DNA of 9,579 nucleotides. Source: DAISJI01 sp964559835. GTDB lineage: Bacteria > Acidobacteriota > Terriglobia > Terriglobales > Acidobacteriaceae. The position numbers and the translations under genes were made by a program. Under the pieces are notes generated by a model. It saw only the letters and a list, made by a program, of their open reading frames with translations, was not told the DNA's origin and did no database searches. Of the stretch, positions 5,752 through 9,579 are shown piece by piece. The stretch spans positions 1 through 9,579 of the forward strand of contig CAZLJE010000070.1 of assembly GCA_964559835.1 (NCBI GenBank), given 5' to 3'. Each line of letters starts with the position of its first letter. Positions within the stretch are counted from its first letter, which is position 1.

Positions 5752-6064
5752 AACTATTCCCCTTTGCAGTAAAGATCCACTCGGATGATTTCGATGTCGC
5801 ACGCCTTCGCACCAACCCGCTTCTACCTTGTGCGCAGGACGTACTTCTCACTTGCACTAGCGGATTGGCTAGCATCGTACGTGCGGGGTGTGTGTCCGGT
5901 GTGACGCAGAAGCCACCATTTCGGACGCGCAATTCGCACTTTGTAGTAGTCGTGAGGCACGAATTGGTGCTGTCCGCAACGGTCTCGCACCGCGCGGCGC
6001 ATACAGATATCGGCGCGACCGGCGCGTTGGCCGCTTGAGTCAAAGCGCCTTTATCACACAGTAT
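5752..6064. promoter_or_regulatory. Upstream region of the hydrolase operon, with two inverted repeats
   Basis: This 313-bp gap separates the oxidoreductase stop from the hydrolase start on the minus strand. It contains CTAGC-6 nt-GCTAG (5857-5872) and CAATTCG-23 nt-CGAATTG (5930-5966), both perfect inverted repeats and possible operators. The gap is long enough for a separate promoter, but no good -35/-10 pair was found by eye. A minus-strand open frame (6043-5735) runs across it and out of frame into the hydrolase; its composition does not look coding. Confidence 0.3.
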
Positions 6065-7078
6065 TCATGCGACCTTGACGATCAACTTGCCAAAGTTCCG
6101 TCCCTCTAGCATTCCAATGAAAGCGCGAGGTGCCGCCTCGAGGCCTTCTACGATGTCCTCCCGATAACGAATTTCGCCGCACGCCACCAAGGGTCCAATT
6201 TGCTGAATGAACTCATCATAGTGTTCGTTAGCAAATTCGGAGTTATTAAAGCCGCGAATCAGGAGGCTGCGTCGTAGGACGGCGAGCACCGTGTCCGGCC
6301 ACCAATCGCGACCGGCCTGCTGCACCCCGTTATAGAGCGCCACCAGGCCACACACAGGTACGCGCGCATAACGATTCAGGAGTGGCAGCACCGCTGGCCA
6401 TATGGCCCCGCCGGTGTTCTCGAAATAGATGTCTATTCCATCGGGGCAAATGTCTTGCAACGCTCGCGCAAAATCCTCTGCATGCCGATCGACGGCTGCG
6501 TCGAACCCAAGGGTGGTCACAAGGTAGTGACACTTGACTGTGCCACCTGCAATTCCAATCGCACGCGCCCCAGCAAGCTTGGCCAGCTGACCGACCAGCG
6601 ACCCTACTGGACCGGATGCGGCCGAGACGGCGAGCGTTTCGCCTTCCTTCGGTTGGCCAATGACTTTCATTCCGATGTACGCCGTGAACCCCGGCATACC
6701 TAATACACCGAGAGATGCCGTTAGCGGCGCCGGGCCGGCTAACACCCGACGGGCATTCTCAGGCCGAATGGTTGCGTGGGTGCACCACCCCACCATAGAG
6801 CGCACCAGATCCCCTTCCCGATAGGCTGAAGTGCGTGACTGAACCACCTCGGCCACCACCTCGCCTTCCATCGTGTCCCCTATCGCTACTGGCTGGGCAT
6901 AAGACGGCGCGCTACTCATTCGCCCGCGCATGTATGGATCCAGGGATAGATAGAGAGTGCGAACCAGCAGCTGCCCCTTGGCCGGCACGGGAATTGGACC
7001 GCTCTCGAGGCGAAAATTGTCGAGCGTCGGTACACTCACAGGGCGCGATGCCAATACGATCCGTCGGCAGGCGCTCAT
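6065..7078 (-). CDS. NADP-dependent oxidoreductase, PTGR/CurA-type medium-chain reductase
   Basis: This 337-residue enzyme belongs to the zinc-free medium-chain dehydrogenase/reductase superfamily, in the group of prostaglandin reductase/leukotriene B4 dehydrogenase and bacterial CurA. These enzymes reduce the C=C bond of alpha,beta-unsaturated aldehydes and ketones using NADPH. Signatures are LSLDPYMRGRM (44-54), GMPGFTAYIGMK (127-138), the nucleotide-binding AASGPVGSLVGQLAKL (153-168) with GIAGG (175-179), and YFENTGG (218-224). The start at 7078 fits the family N-terminus (RRIVLASRPV) and has GGAG 6 nt upstream; the frame stays open to 7180 but without family similarity. The gene is divergent from the AraC/GlxA-type regulator. 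A detoxification or catabolic role is plausible. Confidence 0.9.
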   Translation of the reverse strand: MSACRRIVLASRPVSVPTLDNFRLESGPIPVPAKGQLLVRTLYLSLDPYMRGRMSSAPSYAQPVAIGDTMEGEVVAEVVQSRTSAYREGDLVRSMVGWCTHATIRPENARRVLAGPAPLTASLGVLGMPGFTAYIGMKVIGQPKEGETLAVSAASGPVGSLVGQLAKLAGARAIGIAGGTVKCHYLVTTLGFDAAVDRHAEDFARALQDICPDGIDIYFENTGGAIWPAVLPLLNRYARVPVCGLVALYNGVQQAGRDWWPDTVLAVLRRSLLIRGFNNSEFANEHYDEFIQQIGPLVACGEIRYREDIVEGLEAAPRAFIGMLEGRNFGKLIVKVA

Positions 7079-7225
7079 CACCTTCTCCGAGATTCGGGCA
7101 CCCTCCAGCCGCTTTTTCGTGCGGCGCGGTACAGGCGCAGCCAATTCAGGGATTCTTCTACTCGCGGTGCAGCGAGCCAAAGGTCATAAATCCGTCTCTT
7201 TCGGACATTTGCGTGGCCACCGCCG

Positions 7226-7239
7226 TGGCTGGCCAGCCA
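7226..7239. promoter_or_regulatory. Perfect 14-bp palindrome, possible operator
   Basis: TGGCTGGCCAGCCA reads identically on both strands. It lies about 150 bp upstream of the oxidoreductase start and about 125 bp upstream of the regulator start. Such symmetry suits a dimeric repressor rather than an AraC-type activator, which usually binds direct repeats. Confidence 0.4.
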
Positions 7240-7288
7240 TGAATCTGTGCATAGATCTTGAGCGCCAAAAAGCCGGCGCGTAGCATTG

Positions 7289-7327
7289 GAACCCGGGCGG
7301 AATTCGGTCGGGTTCGACAACGCGACC
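7289..7327. promoter_or_regulatory. Overlapping dyads upstream of the regulator
   Basis: GAACCCG (7289-7295) pairs perfectly with CGGGTTC (7309-7315). The second arm also belongs to another dyad: GGTCGGGTT (7306-7314) against AACGCGACC (7319-7327), eight of nine positions pairing across 4 bp. Only one can form at a time. As DNA the second dyad is a plausible operator 37 bp before the regulator start; as RNA the pair could form alternative hairpins. Confidence 0.45.
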
Positions 7328-7353
7328 CCTTTCTGATGCACTCCCACTCGAAC

Positions 7354-7357
7354 GGAG
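7354..7357 (+). promoter_or_regulatory. Ribosome-binding site pointing at an ATT start
   Basis: GGAG at 7354-7357 lies 6 nt before ATT at 7364, which is in frame with the regulator. It is 21 nt from the nearest ordinary start codon, TTG at 7379, which has no purine-rich element of its own. The spacing favours initiation at ATT. Confidence 0.4.
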
Positions 7358-7378
7358 TTCGCTATTCTTCACGTCGGT

Positions 7379-8308
7379 TTGCTTCTGCCACCGCGCTTCG
7401 CGAACCTCAGTTTTGCTTCGTTGGGGGCTTTCGAAGTCGCGAACATGATGTTAGGCGAGCCCTACTACCAGCTGCACGTTGTATCCGCACGCGGCGGCTT
7501 GGTAGTCAACTCCTTCGGCATGGCGACGCAGACCGAGCGAGCGGACGATGTTGCGCTCGATACCATGCTCGTCGGGGCGCCGCTGGATACTCAGAAGCCG
7601 CCTGCAGACATCCTGGAACTCCTGCAACGCAGCTATGGGAAGACGCGCCGAATTGCGTCTATTTGTGTCGCAGCGTTTATTCTGGGTGAAGCCGGGTTAC
7701 TCGATGGCCGCCGATCGACCACACATTGGCTTTTCGGCAAGGAGTTGCAGACTCGCTTCCCCAAAACGCACGTCGAAATCGATCGGATATTCGTAGGTGA
7801 CGGCCATATCTGGACGTCAGCGGGAATGACAGCGGGAATCGACCTCGCGCTGGCTTTGGTCGAACGCGATGTGGGACCCGAAAAGACGCGCGAAGCTGCG
7901 AGAGCTATGGTCGTCCACCATCGGCGAGCAGGTGGCCAATCTCAGTACTCGGCCCTCCTGGAAATTGACGCGAAATCCGATCGCGTTCAAGACGCGCTTC
8001 AGTACGCCAGACGTAACCTGTCGAAGCGCTTGTCCGTTGAAAAACTCGCGGAGGCGGCCTGTTTGAGCCCTCGCCAGTTCAGTCGAGTGTTCCGCCTCGA
8101 AACGGGCATGTCCCCAGCGAAGGCAATTGAAAACCTTCGTCTGGAGGCAGCTCGTCTGATGCTCGAGCAGGGACGGCTGCCAGTGCAAACCATCGCACGC
8201 ACCAATGGGTTCGGCGACAGGGAGCGTATGCGCAGAAGCTTCTTACGGGCATTCGGCCAGACCCCGCAGTCCATTCGAAACGCTTCTCATCCTCTCAACT
8301 TGATCTGA
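7379..8308 (+). CDS. GlxA-type AraC-family transcriptional regulator
   Basis: This regulator of about 309 residues has an N-terminal DJ-1/PfpI-like domain (1-165) and a C-terminal AraC double helix-turn-helix (about 200-300). In the first domain SICVAAFILGEAGLLDGRR (94-112) carries the elbow cysteine C96, followed by TTHW and IWTSAGMTAGIDLALALVE (144-162). The first helix-turn-helix is about LSVEKLAEAACLSPRQFSR (218-236) and the second about 268-290, ending with the family's SFLRAFGQTPQSIR. Relatives start about four residues earlier with a strand resembling LHVGLLLPP, in frame here from ATT at 7364, which has a better ribosome-binding site than TTG 7379; the true start is probably 7364 (314 codons). 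It is divergent from the oxidoreductase gene, so probably its regulator. GlxA-type proteins often sense small metabolites through the DJ-1-like domain; the ligand is unknown. Confidence 0.88.
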   Translation: MLLPPRFANLSFASLGAFEVANMMLGEPYYQLHVVSARGGLVVNSFGMATQTERADDVALDTMLVGAPLDTQKPPADILELLQRSYGKTRRIASICVAAFILGEAGLLDGRRSTTHWLFGKELQTRFPKTHVEIDRIFVGDGHIWTSAGMTAGIDLALALVERDVGPEKTREAARAMVVHHRRAGGQSQYSALLEIDAKSDRVQDALQYARRNLSKRLSVEKLAEAACLSPRQFSRVFRLETGMSPAKAIENLRLEAARLMLEQGRLPVQTIARTNGFGDRERMRRSFLRAFGQTPQSIRNASHPLNLI

Positions 8309-8371
8309 TAGCGCCACTCCAAGGGATTGCAGCCCCGATAGCGGACGGTCCCGACAGACCGGATCGGGTCT

Positions 8372-9235
8372 ATTTGCCTGGCGCTGACACCCCTCGTACT
8401 CGATATCGCGCTCCTGCTGAAGCGCAATCCCGTGCCCTATCTGCTCGCCGTCGCCATGGCGTCAAATGTCGGTAGTACCGCGACGATCACGGGCAATCCG
8501 CAGAACATCATCATCGGGAGCCTTTCGCATATCCCCTACGCAACATTCGCCTCCGCGCTGGCGCCGGTGGCGACGGTGGGTCTGCTGCTCACCATCGCAA
8601 CGATCGCGCTCATCTTCCGCACGGAGTTTTGGACGACCGCCGCTCTGCAGGCGCAGCCCCTACGGACTGGCGCCAACCTTCCTCTCGTGGCGAAGTCCGT
8701 CCTGATCGCGCTCGGGATGGTCGTGGGGTTCTTTCTCGGACTGCCTCCGGCCGGCGTCGCGATCGTCGCCGGCGTCCTCATGCTGTTCACTCGGCGCGTC
8801 AAATCCGAAAAGGTCTACGCCGAGATCGACTGGTCGCTGCTGGTCATGTTTGCGGGCCTCTTCATCGTCGTCGCCGGACTCGAGAGGAGCGTGCTCTCAC
8901 CGCACGTCATCGCCGCCGTCGGTGCCCTGCACCTGGAGCACCTCCCAATCCTGGGAGGTCTTACCGCCCTGCTATCAAACATCGTAAGCAATGTGCCTGC
9001 GGTCCTGGTGTTGAAGCCCTTCGTGGGGCAACTCCAGGATCCGCAGCGAGCATGGCTCGTCGTCGCGATGGCCTCCACACTCGCCGGCAACTTTACCCTC
9101 GTAGGCTCGGTTGCGAATCTGATTGTCGTGCAACGCGCGCGGGCACAGGGTGTAGAGATCGGATTTTGGACCTACTTCAAAGTCGGCGCGCCGCTCACAG
9201 CGCTGACCCTGTTGGTCGGAATGCTCTGGCTATGA
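8372..9235 (+). pseudogene. SLC13/ArsB-superfamily permease, N-terminal third missing
   Basis: This inner-membrane ion transporter fragment resembles the CitM/ArsB/YbiR-like anion permeases. Family similarity begins at about 8372 (ICLALTPLVLDIALLL) and includes NPVPYLLA, SNVGSTATITGNPQN, the loop-helix EIDWSLLVMFAGLFIVVAGLE and the second re-entrant region SNIVSNVPAV ... GNFTLVGSVANLIV. Full-length relatives have roughly 110-130 residues before GNPQN; here only about 41 match. In-frame sequence before 8372 loses similarity and meets a TAG at 8339. A GTG at 8432 could give a 267-residue product, but it would lack the first half of the repeat architecture and has no clear ribosome-binding site. 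The C-terminus is intact. The missing part is not elsewhere in the window, so a deletion or recombination junction near 8370 is likely. Confidence 0.75.
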
Positions 9236-9317
9236 GCTGAGAGGGTCGATGCAACATCGTCGCGCACTCGAGGAGGGACCCTTCACGATACCGAGTGAGA
9301 CCACTACGAGGAAGTCT
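9236..9317. other. Gap between permease fragment and MFS start
   Basis: The 82-bp gap holds CACTCG (9265-9270) and CGAGTG (9292-9297), a 6-bp inverted repeat with a 21-nt loop, and GGGTC/GACCC partial repeats. No T-run or promoter is evident. Confidence 0.2.
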
Positions 9318-9579
9318 GTGAGCGATACCTCACCAGGACAACAGCGGAGTTTGAGGTCGCTCGAATGGCTGAACTTCTTTCTCGCTGACGTGCAAACAGG
9401 TCTTGGGTCGTTCTTGGCCGCGTATCTTGCTTCGAGCGGATGGAATCCGGGCCGCGTGGGTTATGCTCTGGCTTTCGGCGGTTTGGTCGCGGTCGCGATG
9501 CAGACTCCGGCGGGAGTCACTTCTGCACGTGCAGAACTCGCGCAACGAGCCCGCGAGATCAGACGATTGATGCAAGCAA
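9318..9579 (+). CDS. MFS transporter N-terminus, partial and possibly chimeric
   Basis: A GTG at 9318 with GAGGA 5 nt upstream opens a frame that runs off the window. Residues 14-66 (RSLEWLNFFLADVQTGLG... to VAMQTPAG) match the start of a group of major facilitator transporters: first transmembrane helix, the loop SGWNPGRVGYAL, and the QTPAG turn after helix 2. Relatives continue with an AVVD-type motif and further membrane helices. Here the frame goes on as VTSARAELAQRAREIRRLMQ, a charged soluble-looking helix. No stop or frameshift explains the change, so the gene may be joined to foreign sequence near 9515. Only about 21 residues follow, so this could also be an unusual family member. Confidence 0.6.
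   Translation, partial: MSDTSPGQQRSLRSLEWLNFFLADVQTGLGSFLAAYLASSGWNPGRVGYALAFGGLVAVAMQTPAGVTSARAELAQRAREIRRLMQA

Larger units (their letters stand above)
7079..7363. promoter_or_regulatory. Divergent control region between oxidoreductase and regulator
   Basis: This 285-bp region must hold the promoters for both flanking genes. It shows at least three dyads (listed separately). Clear -35/-10 pairs were not found by eye. The minus-strand frame crossing it (7347-7078) has no recognisable similarity and appears non-coding. Confidence 0.5.

Noticed and set aside
5735..6043. 102-codon minus-strand frame upstream of the alpha/beta hydrolase
   Set aside because: It runs out of frame into the hydrolase start and its cysteine/threonine-rich composition looks non-coding.
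7079..7180. N-terminal extension of the oxidoreductase to 7180
   Set aside because: The extra 34 residues have no counterpart in the family, while the ATG at 7078 has a good ribosome-binding site and the expected N-terminus.

Overview
The window looks like a chromosomal segment of a moderately GC-rich proteobacterium. The strongest clue is a class II (adenosylcobalamin-dependent) ribonucleotide reductase split over two genes, nrdJa and nrdJb. This arrangement is best known from Pseudomonas and other gammaproteobacteria. The rest of the window reads as accessory DNA: a DUF6471 orphan, a small regulated cluster of redox and hydrolase enzymes, and two transporter genes that look damaged. No rRNA, tRNA, CRISPR array or transposase is visible.

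Layout, left to right. 1-407 is a long leader with no gene. It holds 11-bp phased repeats at the window edge, an NrdR-box-like site, a candidate promoter with a perfect 16-bp NrdR-like palindrome just downstream, and a GC-rich hairpin. 408-2555 is nrdJa and 2675-3448 is nrdJb, separated by about 120 bp with two short hairpins and a possible 17-codon ORF. Three copies of a CCATAAG-type tandem repeat (3489-3552) and a textbook intrinsic terminator (3571-3601) close this operon. 3712-4011 encodes a DUF6471 protein. A structured inverted-repeat element (4128-4212) lies in the convergent gap that follows.

The minus strand then carries, in transcription order, a PTGR/CurA-type NADPH oxidoreductase (7078-6065), a 313-bp gap, a serine alpha/beta hydrolase (5751-5056), a possible 33-codon ORF overlapping both neighbours (5063-4962), and a dienelactone-hydrolase-family protein (4965-4267). 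Divergent from the oxidoreductase is a GlxA-type AraC-family regulator (7364 or 7379 to 8308). Its best ribosome-binding site points at an ATT codon. The shared upstream region has several strong dyads that could be operators. The cluster reads as a regulator with an alkenal/enone reductase and two hydrolases, which would suit processing of a carbonyl or ester compound. That pathway is inference.

The right end is disturbed. An SLC13/ArsB-superfamily permease (8372-9235) lacks its N-terminal third, and an MFS transporter start (9318 onward) turns into non-membrane sequence after about 66 codons and runs off the window. These two breaks suggest recombination around 8370 and 9515. The better candidates for something new are the overlap-linked 33-codon ORF with a hairpin on its start, the probable AUU start of the regulator with mutually exclusive dyads upstream, and the structured element at 4128-4212. 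I saw no clear sign of a defence system or a complete mobile element.
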